Positions 53,123 through 61,249 of a stretch of 64,000 nt of DNA are shown one piece after another. Location: contig JAOTVA010000003.1 of assembly GCA_029863645.1 (NCBI GenBank), positions 28,837 to 92,836 on the forward strand, written 5' to 3'. This stretch comes from Gemmatimonadota bacterium (GTDB taxonomy: Bacteria > Gemmatimonadota > Gemmatimonadetes > Longimicrobiales > Gaopeijiaceae). Numbering within the stretch: the stretch's first letter is position 1; each line of letters opens with the position of its first letter. A program made the translations under genes and the position numbers. Below the pieces are notes generated by a model, which worked only from the letters and a program-made list of their open reading frames with translations, made no database searches and had not been told where the DNA came from.

Positions 53123-53230
53123 GGGCGGGCGAGGGGTCTCTCCTTCACTCTGGCGGACCACGGGCGCGGGGCGCCGAGGTTCTCAGGGTGCGGGTCCGGA
53201 CGGCGTTTCGGAGAGACCCCTCGCCCGCCC
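53123..53230 (-). repeat. Long-stem hairpin repeat, copy A (reverse orientation)
   Basis: Arms at 53123-53143 and 53210-53230 are perfectly complementary over 21 bp, with a 66-nt loop. Read on the minus strand, the loop begins GAAACGCCGTCCG and ends CGCCAGAGTGAA. It lies between convergent genes just after the orphan gene terminator. It shares the two inner boxes with copies B, C and D. Confidence 0.85.
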
Positions 53231-53320
53231 TTCTTCACGGGATCGGGTCACATGAGGGGGACGGGCAGGTGATAGCGCCGGCCGCCACCGCCACGGCAGG
53301 GGAAAGGGGCTGCGGGGTGG

Positions 53321-53815
53321 TCAGTTCATCCCTGTTGTGTACGTGCCGAGATCGAAGTAATCGCGCCAAACTTTGATCTTGCCGGCTTCCATCTCAAAGA
53401 CGCCCACGACGGGGAGGTCCACGGACCTGTCTCCGGCCCTCGTGCGGTCCACCCGTTCCGCGATCACGACGTTGCCTGAGCTCATGATGTTCAGGATGTC
53501 CCAGGTCGTCTGCGTCCAGGTCGCGCTGAAGCCCCTGATCAGGGCCTCGACGTTGGCTCGACCCTGCACGGGCTGGCTCGGCATGTTGTGATAAACCCCG
53601 TCCTCCGTGAAGAAGCCCGCGAGCTCAGTGGGATCCAGGCGCGACCAGGCCTCGATGAAGTCGACGATGACCTGCTCGTTGTCGGCAGCCTGGTTGGACT
53701 GGGTCATGTCGGGCTCTGCGCCGGGTGACCCGTCGGCCGAATCGCCGCCCGGGGGACTGCAGGCGAAGAGGAAGACGACTGCAAGCAGTATCGGACCCGT
53801 TCGTGGACAGCGCAT
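53321..53815 (-). CDS. Limonene-1,2-epoxide hydrolase-like lipoprotein (NTF2 fold)
   Basis: A 164-residue lipoprotein (lipobox VFLFACS, Cys19). The body, from VIVDFIEAWSRLDPTELAGFFTEDGVYHNMP, is an NTF2-like fold of the limonene-epoxide hydrolase group; the catalytic Arg-x-Asp pair is Arg121/Asp123 (ERVDR) and the partner Asp152 is in WRDYFD. It may open small epoxides or be a related sensor; natural substrate unknown. ATG 53815 has GGAGG with 5-nt spacing; the ATG three bases upstream is too close. Confidence 0.82.
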   Translation of the reverse strand: MRCPRTGPILLAVVFLFACSPPGGDSADGSPGAEPDMTQSNQAADNEQVIVDFIEAWSRLDPTELAGFFTEDGVYHNMPSQPVQGRANVEALIRGFSATWTQTTWDILNIMSSGNVVIAERVDRTRAGDRSVDLPVVGVFEMEAGKIKVWRDYFDLGTYTTGMN

Positions 53816-53907
53816 CATGCCTCCTCGCGAGGGGGGTGCCGCCTCCACATCCTCAACGTGGCCCACCAGCCACGAAGCGGAGACCGGACCGTCCAATTAT
53901 ACGTACG

Positions 53908-54010
53908 GGGCGCGGCGTGCCGCCTCCCCCGTAGCGCCATCGGGCGGGCCGTTGGGGTGGGGAGGAAGGGACGCCCGCTAGATCGAAAGGGGAGGCGGTG
54001 CGCCACGCCC
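53908..54010 (+). repeat. Long-stem hairpin repeat, copy D (diverged)
   Basis: Arms at 53908-53929 and 53989-54010 form a 22-bp stem with one mismatch and two G-T pairs, with a 59-nt loop. Inner boxes are AGCGCCATCGGG on the left and CGCTAGATCGAAA on the right, a more diverged version of the boxes in A, B and C. It lies between the epoxide hydrolase-like gene and the fumC stop. Confidence 0.75.
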
Positions 54011-54015
54011 GTCCG

Positions 54016-55410
54016 CTAGGAGTCCGGCAGCCCCGGCTCCGTCATCCCCCGGACGTCCAACGCGTCGTCGATCTTGTCCGCCGGCAGCAGCTTTTTCTCC
54101 AGCACGATCTGCCGCACGCTGACGCCTCGCTTCGCCGACTCTTTCGCGACTACAGCCGCGGCATCGTACCCGATGTAAGGGTTCAGCGCCGTCGCGATCG
54201 ACGGGTTCAGCTCGAGAAGCTCCCGCGCACGCTCCTCGTTGGCCTCGATCCCGAGCAGGCACTTGTCCGTGAACGCACGGGCCACGTTCGCCAACAGCGT
54301 GATCGACTCGAGCAGCGCGTGTGCCAGAACGGGCATCATGACATTCAGCTCGAAGTTGCCGCGGCTGCCCGCGACAGTCACGGTGGTGTGATTCCCCATC
54401 ACACGTGCCGCCACCATCATCATCGCCTCGGCCATGACCGGGTTCACCTTCCCTGGCATGATCGACGAGCCCGGCTGCACGGCGGGCACCCGGATCTCGT
54501 AGATGCCGGACGTCGGTCCGGAGCCGAGCCAGCGGATGTCGTCGGCGATCTTCATGAGACTCGTCGCGATCGTATTCAGGGCGCCCGATGCATTCACGGC
54601 GGCGTCTTTCGCCCCCTGCGCCTCGAAATGGTCGTCCGCCTCGCGGAACGCGACGCCGGTCACGGACGCGACACGCGCGATGGTCTTCTTTGCGAAGTCG
54701 GGATGGGTGTTGATGCCTGTGCCCGTCGCGGTGCCGCCCAAGGCCAGCTCCTCCAGCTCTGCCGAAGCGGCCCTGGCCCGCTGAACCCCCTTGCCGACCT
54801 GCGCAGCATATCCGGCGAATTCCTGACCGAGACGCACCGGTGTGGCGTCCATGAGATGCGTGCGGCCGGATTTCAGGACGCCGTCGAAGGCCTTCGCCTT
54901 GTCGGCCAAGGCGGACCTCATGTGCTCCAGCGCAGGCACAAGCTCGTGCTCGATGGCGATGCGCGCGGCGACGTGGATCGCCGTGGGAATCACGTCGTTC
55001 GACGACTGGCCGAAGTTCACGTGGTCGTTGGGGTGCACCTTGGCGTCGCCCTCGAGGAGCTGGGTGGCCCTACGAGCTACGACCTCATTGGTGTTCATGT
55101 TCGTCGACGTGCCCGAGCCGGTCTGGTAGATGTCGACGACGAACTGCGAGTCCCACTTCCCCTCAGCGACCTCGGTGGCTGCCGCTACGATCACTTCCGC
55201 GACGTCGGAGTCGAGGTACCCGAGCTCGGCATTGGTCTCCGCCGTAGCCCGCTTGATGACTCCCAGGGCCTCAATGAAGCGGCGGCCGAAGCGCTGGCCG
55301 CTGATGGGAAAATTCTCCACGGCTCGCTGCGTCTGCGGGCCGTACAAGGCATCCTCGGGCACCTTCATGTCGCCGAGGGAGTCCTTCTCGATGCGATATC
55401 CGTCAGCCAT
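54016..55410 (-). CDS. fumC: Class II fumarate hydratase
   Basis: A 464-residue FumC that hydrates fumarate to L-malate in the TCA cycle. Signature [28 protein letters not shown] and [11 protein letters not shown] are present, as are the His and Ser residues of the active site. ATG 55410 has a GGAG-like ribosome binding site. It is oxygen-stable with no iron-sulfur cluster. Sits alone on the minus strand; the 53-residue gene upstream follows an SDR. Confidence 0.96.
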   Translation of the reverse strand: MADGYRIEKDSLGDMKVPEDALYGPQTQRAVENFPISGQRFGRRFIEALGVIKRATAETNAELGYLDSDVAEVIVAAATEVAEGKWDSQFVVDIYQTGSGTSTNMNTNEVVARRATQLLEGDAKVHPNDHVNFGQSSNDVIPTAIHVAARIAIEHELVPALEHMRSALADKAKAFDGVLKSGRTHLMDATPVRLGQEFAGYAAQVGKGVQRARAASAELEELALGGTATGTGINTHPDFAKKTIARVASVTGVAFREADDHFEAQGAKDAAVNASGALNTIATSLMKIADDIRWLGSGPTSGIYEIRVPAVQPGSSIMPGKVNPVMAEAMMMVAARVMGNHTTVTVAGSRGNFELNVMMPVLAHALLESITLLANVARAFTDKCLLGIEANEERARELLELNPSIATALNPYIGYDAAAVVAKESAKRGVSVRQIVLEKKLLPADKIDDALDVRGMTEPGLPDS

Positions 55411-55495
55411 CTGAGGCTCGTCTCCTGGATCGTGCGCGTGGGACGCTTAGCACCCGAAATCTAGACCACGCGAAGGGAGGATGAAGGGCCCCGGC

Positions 55496-55657
55496 TCAGG
55501 GCAGCCACCCCCGCACCAACTTGCGTGTCAGGTACAAGCCGAGGCCCGTGCCGATCATGCTGATGATGAACGCGGTGAAGATGCCGATCCACGCACCCGC
55601 CATCCAGCCAAGCCATCCACCGGCGCTCATGCCGACGATGTCGAGCAGGCGCTTCAT
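55496..55657 (-). CDS. 53-residue small membrane protein
   Basis: Reading from ATG 55657 gives 53 residues: MKRLLDIVGMSAGGWLGWMA, a hydrophobic GAWIGIFTAFIISMIGTGLG, and a basic end LYLTRKLVRGWLP. It starts 3 nt after the SDR stop (55661), pointing to a shared transcript. It has positive ends, so one or two membrane spans are likely. Family not recognised. Confidence 0.65.
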   Translation of the reverse strand: MKRLLDIVGMSAGGWLGWMAGAWIGIFTAFIISMIGTGLGLYLTRKLVRGWLP

Positions 55658-55660
55658 CGG

Positions 55661-56371
55661 CTACCCGCGGGGAGGCTGGCTCGGACGCATCTCGATTCGA
55701 CTCACGTGGGCTTCCTTCGGGAACTCGAGGAGCTGCATGACCGCCAGCGCGCAGTCGTCCGCCTCGAGTGGCCATGAGCGTTCGGCTTTCTGTTCTCCAC
55801 CGCCGAACGCTGTGTTGACGCTCCCCGGCATGATGATCGACACGCGCACATCGTCGTGCCGCACATCGAGGTTCATCGCCTCGGTCATGCCTACGAGACC
55901 GAACTTGCTCGCATTGTAGCCGGTACCGCCACCGAAGGGGTTGCGGCCTGCCAGCGAACCGATGTTGATGATGAAGCCGTCACCCGAAGCGCTCAGATGC
56001 GGAAGAGCAGCCTTCGACAGGTAGAAGACGCCGCCCAAGTTGACGTCGATCTGGATCTGCCACTCCTCGACGGTGAGCTCCGAGATGGGTTTGATGATAC
56101 CAGCGCCCGCGTTGTTCACCAGAACGTCCAGTCGACCCAGGCGCTTTATCGTCTCGGCCACGAGCGCCTGACAGGCGGCGGGGTCGGCGACGTCGCAGGC
56201 GATGCCAATGGCTCGCTCGCCTAGGCGGGCCGCGACGGCGACGACTTCTTCAGCTGTTCGCGAGCTCACGACCACCGAGGCACCCTCGTTCACCAAGCGC
56301 TCTGCGATCGCGAGCCCGATCCCCTTGGTGCTCCCAGTGACGATTGCGACCTTGCCCGTCAGATTCGGCAT
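55661..56371 (-). CDS. SDR family oxidoreductase
   Basis: A 236-residue classical short-chain dehydrogenase. TGSTKGIGLAIAE (NAD(P) loop), VLVNNAGAG, INIGSLAGRNPFGG (Ser) and GYNASKFG (Tyr, Lys) are intact, with an MPGSVNTAF loop. It is near the 235-250-residue mean. ATG 56371 starts MPNLTGKVAIVTG; a longer reading is rejected. It is divergent from the pteridine-reductase-like SDR, with about 64 nt between starts. Confidence 0.93.
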   Translation of the reverse strand: MPNLTGKVAIVTGSTKGIGLAIAERLVNEGASVVVSSRTAEEVVAVAARLGERAIGIACDVADPAACQALVAETIKRLGRLDVLVNNAGAGIIKPISELTVEEWQIQIDVNLGGVFYLSKAALPHLSASGDGFIINIGSLAGRNPFGGGTGYNASKFGLVGMTEAMNLDVRHDDVRVSIIMPGSVNTAFGGGEQKAERSWPLEADDCALAVMQLLEFPKEAHVSRIEMRPSQPPRG

Positions 56372-56435
56372 CGACTGTCTCGTGTACACTCGAGGAAGAT
56401 TCGGCCCCCAGGGCCACTGAGTCCGGAGTCTCGCG

Positions 56436-57173
56436 ATGAACGACCCCATCCCGCAACGCGTAGCCCTCGTGACGGGCGGAGCCGTGCGGGTCGGTCGTGC
56501 GATCAGCCTCGGGCTCGCGGGGGCCGGGTACGACCTCGTCGTGGCCTATCGCTCGTCGGGCGACGCGGCCCGGAGTACCCGCCAGGAAGTGCGCGAGACC
56601 GGCCGACGCTGCGAGCTCGTTCAGGCCGATCTCGCCGAGCCGACGGCCGCCGACGTGATCGCGGATACCGTGAGGGACTCGTTCGGCCGGCTCGATCTCC
56701 TCGTGAACTCTGCAGCGACGTTCGACGCTCGGCCGCTACTCGAGGTCGACGCCACGCAGTGGGACGCCGTCATGGCCGTGAACGTGCGCGCTCCGCACCT
56801 GCTAGTGCGAGCCGCCGCTTCGCTGCTCGAGGAGGCGCGCGGGAGCGTGATCAACATCGCCGACCTCGCGGCGTTCCAGCCCTGGACCGACCGCCCCCAT
56901 CACGCCGTGTCCAAGGCCGCCCTGGCCCACCTGACAAGGATCCAGGCCCGCGCCCTCGCACCGCACGTCAGGGTCAACGCTATAGCCCCCGGCTCCGTTC
57001 TCCGTCCCGAAGGCTGGTCCGAGGAACGCTGGCTAGAAACAGCCCGCCGGGCCCCCCTAAGGCGCCCCGGCACCCCCCAAGACGTCGTCGACGCCGTCCT
57101 CTACCTGGCCCAAGCCAACTTCGTAACCGGCCAGATCCTCACCATAGACGGCGGCCGCCTCCTAGAGCCCTAG
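56436..57173 (+). CDS. Pteridine reductase-like SDR with His replacing catalytic Tyr
   Basis: A 245-residue SDR. The NAD(P) loop is TGGAVRVGRAI (pteridine reductase-like rather than GxxxGIG), NSAA follows, and the active-site strand INIAD carries Asp143 where most SDRs have Ser, as in PTR1/FolM. The catalytic YxxxK is HAVSK (His156, Lys160): the DNA reads CAT CAC GCC GTG TCC AAG. PTR1-type enzymes reduce pterins or folates. With His at that place the enzyme may be inactive or use another mechanism. CCGGAG precedes ATG 56436. Confidence 0.85.
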   Translation: MNDPIPQRVALVTGGAVRVGRAISLGLAGAGYDLVVAYRSSGDAARSTRQEVRETGRRCELVQADLAEPTAADVIADTVRDSFGRLDLLVNSAATFDARPLLEVDATQWDAVMAVNVRAPHLLVRAAASLLEEARGSVINIADLAAFQPWTDRPHHAVSKAALAHLTRIQARALAPHVRVNAIAPGSVLRPEGWSEERWLETARRAPLRRPGTPQDVVDAVLYLAQANFVTGQILTIDGGRLLEP

Positions 57174-57249
57174 GCACAGTCGTGTCGCACCGAGCCGGCC
57201 ACACACCCGATTGGGGAAAGGTGCGGCTCCCCTCCCCGGTCGGGGTCGA

Positions 57250-57340
57250 GGGCGTGCCGCACCCTCCGAAGCGCCGTCCGACGGGCCGGGGAGATGGGGG
57301 GAGCGGCAGTCGCCAGAGCGAAGGAGGGTGTGGCACGCCC
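57250..57340 (+). repeat. Long-stem hairpin repeat, copy B
   Basis: Arms at 57250-57267 and 57323-57340 form an 18-bp stem with one G-T pair and a 55-nt loop. The loop begins GAAGCGCCGTCCGACGGG and ends TCGCCAGAGCGAA. It lies between the tandem SDR and ferredoxin reductase genes. Upstream, GGTGCGGC (57220-57227) can also pair with GCCGCACC (57256-57263) inside the left arm. Confidence 0.85.
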
Positions 57341-57447
57341 CCGGCCCGCCCAAAAACGATGCAGCTGAACCGCAGCCCCCGCCGGGTGCAAGGCTAGCGA
57401 GGAAATCGCTATGCTTGGAGCCGTTTGCCAGAAAATACGGAGCAGTC

Positions 57448-58842
57448 ATGAAGTCTAGATTGGGAACAGAAGACCACCCGCTTAGGGTCGCCATCATCGG
57501 ATCTGGTCCGGCCGGCTTCTACGTCGCGGAGCACCTCCTCAAGAGCGACGTAGCAGTCCACGTCGACATGTTCGACCGGCTCCCGACCCCATTCGGCCTC
57601 GTGCGCTTCGGCGTTGCGCCCGATCACCAGAAGATCAAGAGCGTTACGCGCGTCTTCGACCGCATCGCCAAGAACGAGTCATTCCGATTCTACGGCAACG
57701 TGGAAGTGGGCAGGGACATCAGCTTGGACGACCTGAAGGACCACTACCACCAGGTCTGTTTTGCGACCGGGGCCCAGACCGATCGGCAGATGGGCATCCC
57801 CGGTGAGGACCTCCCTCGAAGCCACGCCGCCACCGAGTTCGTCGCGTGGTTCAATGGGCATCCCGACTACTGTGACTGCGAGTTCGATCTGTCGGCCGAG
57901 CGCGTGGCTGTCATCGGCGTGGGGAACGTGGCCGTCGATGTCGCCCGGATCCTCTGCCGCACTCCGGAAGAGCTGGCCGCCACGGACATCGCCGACCACG
58001 CCCTCGAGGCGCTGCGCAACAGCAAGGTGCGTGAGGTCTACATGATCGGCCGGCGCGGGCCCATGCAGGCCGCCTTCACGAATCCGGAAGCGCGCGAGCT
58101 CGGCGAGCTCGCTGGCGCCGACATCTATGTGCCTGCCGACGAAGCCGAGCTCGATCCGCTCAGTGCGGCCGAGTTGGAGGGCTCAGAGGATGACACCGTG
58201 CGTAAGAAGGTCGCGATTGTGCAGGACTTTGCCGGACGCGAGCGCGAAGGAAAGCCGCGCCTCCTTACGCTCCGCTTCCTGGTATCGCCCACCGAGTTGA
58301 TTCCCGGTGACGACGGGGGTGTGAGGGCCATGCGGCTCGAGAAGAACGTGCTCGTCGCGGACGGAGAGAGAACCTCGCCGCGCGGCACCGGCCAAACCGA
58401 AGACCTTCCCGTGGATCTCGTCTTCCGCTCGGTCGGGTACCGCGGGATCCCCATCGAGGGCCTCCCGTTCCACGAGCGGTGGGGTGTCATCCCCAACGAG
58501 AAGGGACGGGTCACCAGAACTGAAGTACCCGTCCCGGGCATGTATGTGAGCGGATGGATCAAGCGTGGCCCGACGGGCGTGATCGGAACCAACAAGAAGG
58601 ACGGCACCGAGACCGCGACGGCCATGCTCGAGGACGTCGAAGCCGCGGCAGTGCTCGACCCGACCCAAACCGATCCGGCAACGCTGGATGCCCTGGTCCG
58701 CCGGCGCCAGCCCGAGGTCGTCACTTACGAGGACTGGGCTCGGCTGGACGAGATCGAGTTGTCGAGGGGTAAGGAGTGTGGGCGCCCGCGCGTGAAGCTC
58801 ACGTCGAGGGCGGAGATTCAGGCGGCACTCGCTAACGGCTGA
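57448..58842 (+). CDS. Ferredoxin/adrenodoxin-type NADP+ reductase (FprA-like)
   Basis: A 464-residue FAD enzyme transferring electrons between NADPH and ferredoxin-type partners. FAD loop IIGSGPAGFYVAEHLLK, PFGLVRFGVAPDHQKIK (characteristic of adrenodoxin reductase homologues), NADP loop VIGVGNVAVDVARIL, and GWIKRGPTGVIGTNK near the C-terminus. ATG 57448 is picked because the earlier in-frame start lies in copy B of the repeat. GGAG precedes it. Partner ferredoxin is not in the window. Confidence 0.93.
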   Translation: MKSRLGTEDHPLRVAIIGSGPAGFYVAEHLLKSDVAVHVDMFDRLPTPFGLVRFGVAPDHQKIKSVTRVFDRIAKNESFRFYGNVEVGRDISLDDLKDHYHQVCFATGAQTDRQMGIPGEDLPRSHAATEFVAWFNGHPDYCDCEFDLSAERVAVIGVGNVAVDVARILCRTPEELAATDIADHALEALRNSKVREVYMIGRRGPMQAAFTNPEARELGELAGADIYVPADEAELDPLSAAELEGSEDDTVRKKVAIVQDFAGREREGKPRLLTLRFLVSPTELIPGDDGGVRAMRLEKNVLVADGERTSPRGTGQTEDLPVDLVFRSVGYRGIPIEGLPFHERWGVIPNEKGRVTRTEVPVPGMYVSGWIKRGPTGVIGTNKKDGTETATAMLEDVEAAAVLDPTQTDPATLDALVRRRQPEVVTYEDWARLDEIELSRGKECGRPRVKLTSRAEIQAALANG

Positions 58843-58926
58843 AGTGGCGCAGCAGGGCCCGGTTCGCACCGCTTGCCGTGCTCTCACCCTCTGGGTAGCG
58901 TCTTACTACCGGTCTGAGGAGGACGG

Positions 58927-60000
58927 ATGCACATGGCTCACCTGATTCAATTCGCTACACGTGCCACGAGGCGCTCTTCGTGGGCAGCCGTCCTGGTCAT
59001 TCCAGTGCTACTCGCCGCGAGCGCACCCGTTCAGGGGCAATACGCCACGCCGCCCATCGACCAGGGGCTGCGCTACTTCATGGCGACCCACAGCTTCAAC
59101 GTCTTCATCGGGCCGAACAGTCGGACGGACGATCCGGGCCCACTCGCCAAGCTGGCCGCTGAGGCGGAGCTCCAGGGTCACACGAACCTCGGCATCCAAA
59201 TGATCGGTGGCTCAACGCCGATGCAGCACTGGAATCAGGGCGACGGCGACGACAATCAGAACCTGGCGAAGGTCGGGCTACGCGGCGGGGGAGTCGACGT
59301 CTTCACGATGTCGCCCAACGCGATCATGCCCGAGGAGGGAATCGATCTCTTCGGTGACCTCATGATCGAGACCAACCCGCAGGGACGCATCCTGGTGCAG
59401 AACTCCTGGTCTGCCTGGGACGGCAATGGCACGACCGCCAGCGTGGGTGGGACCAGCCGGCCGGACTTCTCCAACGAAGACCACGACCGCGCCGACATCG
59501 CGACGATCCAGGGGTGGATCGACGGGATCCATGCCCCCGGCGGCTACCTCGAGCGCATGCGCACCCAGTTAGCCGGCATCAACGAGCGCGCAGGACGCGA
59601 CATGGCTTATGTGGTCCCGTCCGCGGACGCGGTCTACCGGCTGCGTCAGGAAGTGCTTCGCGGCAGGATCCCGGGCATCGAGCGTCAGTCCGAGCTGTTC
59701 CGGGACGGCATGGGTCACCCCAACACGCCCATCGTCAACCTTGTCAGCTACGTGTGGTTTACGGTGATGTATCGGCAGCCGGCAGCGGGGCTGACGGCGC
59801 TCATCGACCCCAACGACCCCACTTCGCCTGAGCGAGAGCGCCTGCTACAGCAGATCGCCTGGGACGTATCAGCGGCCGAGCCGATGAGCGGAATAACGAA
59901 CCCCGTTCTCTGGCCGAGCGGGCGTAACATGCACGACCTGCTCCACCGGCTCGGCACCGACCCTGGCGCCCCCGGCGCGGAGCATCAGGACCACCAGTAG
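58927..60000 (+). CDS. Secreted SGNH-hydrolase-like protein
   Basis: A 357-residue exported protein: signal segment to about residue 37 (ASAPVQGQ), then a domain with THSFNVFIGPN and LFRDGMGHPNTPIVNL. The latter resembles block V (D-x-x-H) of SGNH/GDSL hydrolases and the former a variant of the opening block, but a classic GDS is missing. It could be an esterase/acetylhydrolase of carbohydrates or an unassigned relative. GAGGAGG lies before ATG 58927. Stands alone between ferredoxin reductase and copy C. Confidence 0.7.
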   Translation: MHMAHLIQFATRATRRSSWAAVLVIPVLLAASAPVQGQYATPPIDQGLRYFMATHSFNVFIGPNSRTDDPGPLAKLAAEAELQGHTNLGIQMIGGSTPMQHWNQGDGDDNQNLAKVGLRGGGVDVFTMSPNAIMPEEGIDLFGDLMIETNPQGRILVQNSWSAWDGNGTTASVGGTSRPDFSNEDHDRADIATIQGWIDGIHAPGGYLERMRTQLAGINERAGRDMAYVVPSADAVYRLRQEVLRGRIPGIERQSELFRDGMGHPNTPIVNLVSYVWFTVMYRQPAAGLTALIDPNDPTSPERERLLQQIAWDVSAAEPMSGITNPVLWPSGRNMHDLLHRLGTDPGAPGAEHQDHQ

Positions 60001-60070
60001 GACGTCTACCGAAAGGAGCCGAGCCACGCTCGCTCCGCCGGTCAGCAGGCACGCCTGCGCGACCACCGGT

Positions 60071-60174
60071 GGAGCGGGGTACGCCGCGCGCTCCGCAGCG
60101 CCGTCCGATGGGGAGTTGGAAGGGCCGGGCCTGGGAATCGCCAGAGCGAAGGAGCGCGCGGCGCGCCCCGCTCC
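60071..60174 (+). repeat. Long-stem hairpin repeat, copy C
   Basis: Arms at 60071-60094 and 60151-60174 form a 24-bp stem with one G-T pair and one mismatch, with a 56-nt loop. The loop begins GCAGCGCCGTCCGATGGG and ends TCGCCAGAGCGAA. It sits between two convergent genes and runs to 5 nt before the trxB stop. Two small palindromes precede it (GCAGGC/GCCTGC at 60045-60058 and CCACCGGTGG at 60063-60072). Confidence 0.85.
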
Positions 60175-60178
60175 CTCT

Positions 60179-61183
60179 TTAGCCTGTAGCGGAAGCAGCG
60201 TGCACTTCGGCTCCGCCGTGCGCGAGCCAACGCTCGGCCTCCAGCGCCGCCATGCAGCCCGTTCCCGCTGCGGTCACGGCCTGCCGATAGTAGTCATCCA
60301 TCACATCGCCAGCAGCGAATACGCCAGGAACCGACGTCTGCGTGCGCCAGGCCACGGGAGTCGCCACATACCCATTCTCCTTGAGGTCGACCACGCCCTT
60401 CAGGAACTCCGTGTTCGGTGAGTGGCCGATCGCGACAAACATGCCGCCCGCATCGAGGTCGCTCTCCTCACCAGTGACCGTGTCCTTCAGCCGAACCCCG
60501 GTGATGACGTCGTCGCCGTGGACCTCCACCACCGTCTTGTTCCATGCGAAACGAATCTTCTCGTTCGCCATCGCTCGGTCGGCCATGATCCTCGAGGCGC
60601 GCAGCTCATCCCGGCGATGCACGATCACGACCTCCTTGGCGAACTTCGTGAGGTAGAGCGCGTCCTCCATGGCCGTGTCTCCACCGCCGACAACCACGAG
60701 GACCTTCTCACGGAAGTGCGGTAGGGCACCGTCGCACACGGCGCACGCGCTCACGCCGCCACCCGACTGCGCGAGTCGTTCCTCGTTGGGCAAGCCGATC
60801 CAATTGGCGTTGGCACCCGTCGCTAGGATCACGGTCTCCGCGAACACCTCCTGCCCGGACGTCGTGACCAGCCGGAAGGGGTACTGATGGACGTCCACCT
60901 CCAGCACGTCTTCGGTCACGACGCGCGTCCCGAAGCGCTCCGCTTGAGCCTTCATCTCCAACATCAACGTCTGGCCGTCGACGCCGTCCTTGAAGCCGGG
61001 GTAATTCTCGACCTCGGTGGTGAACATCAGTTGCCCACCAGGAATCATGGTACGGCTGAACGACCCCTCGATGACCAAGGGATGCAGCTCGGCCCTGGCA
61101 GCGTAGACGGCGGCAGTCCAACCGGCCGGCCCAGACCCGACGATCACGACGGTCTCGCGCTCACGTATGACGCTATCGCTCAT
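60179..61183 (-). CDS. trxB: Thioredoxin-disulfide reductase
   Basis: A 334-residue low-molecular-weight TrxR that reduces thioredoxin with NADPH. FAD loop [20 protein letters not shown], redox pair Cys147/Cys150 (SACAVCDG), NADP loop [18 protein letters not shown], and C-terminal [17 protein letters not shown] are all normal. ATG 61183 begins [10 protein letters not shown]. It ends beside repeat C. It follows the AI-2E exporter gene by 66 nt on the same strand. Confidence 0.97.
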   Translation of the reverse strand: MSDSVIRERETVVIVGSGPAGWTAAVYAARAELHPLVIEGSFSRTMIPGGQLMFTTEVENYPGFKDGVDGQTLMLEMKAQAERFGTRVVTEDVLEVDVHQYPFRLVTTSGQEVFAETVILATGANANWIGLPNEERLAQSGGGVSACAVCDGALPHFREKVLVVVGGGDTAMEDALYLTKFAKEVVIVHRRDELRASRIMADRAMANEKIRFAWNKTVVEVHGDDVITGVRLKDTVTGEESDLDAGGMFVAIGHSPNTEFLKGVVDLKENGYVATPVAWRTQTSVPGVFAAGDVMDDYYRQAVTAAGTGCMAALEAERWLAHGGAEVHAASATG

Positions 61184-61249
61184 TCCTTCATCACCTCGTT
61201 GCGAAACTGGTTTATGTCCCACTAGCCCAACCCATAGCGGTTCCCACCG

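Noticed and set aside
53998..55464. Plus-strand frame of 488 codons
   Set aside because: It lies antisense to fumC, which has all catalytic motifs; no family pattern in the shadow.
53123..60174. Integron attC sites as an explanation of the hairpin repeats
   Set aside because: attC sites also keep structure over sequence, but the repeats lack GTTRRRY/RYYYAAC core sites, and no integrase or cassette-like gene array is seen.
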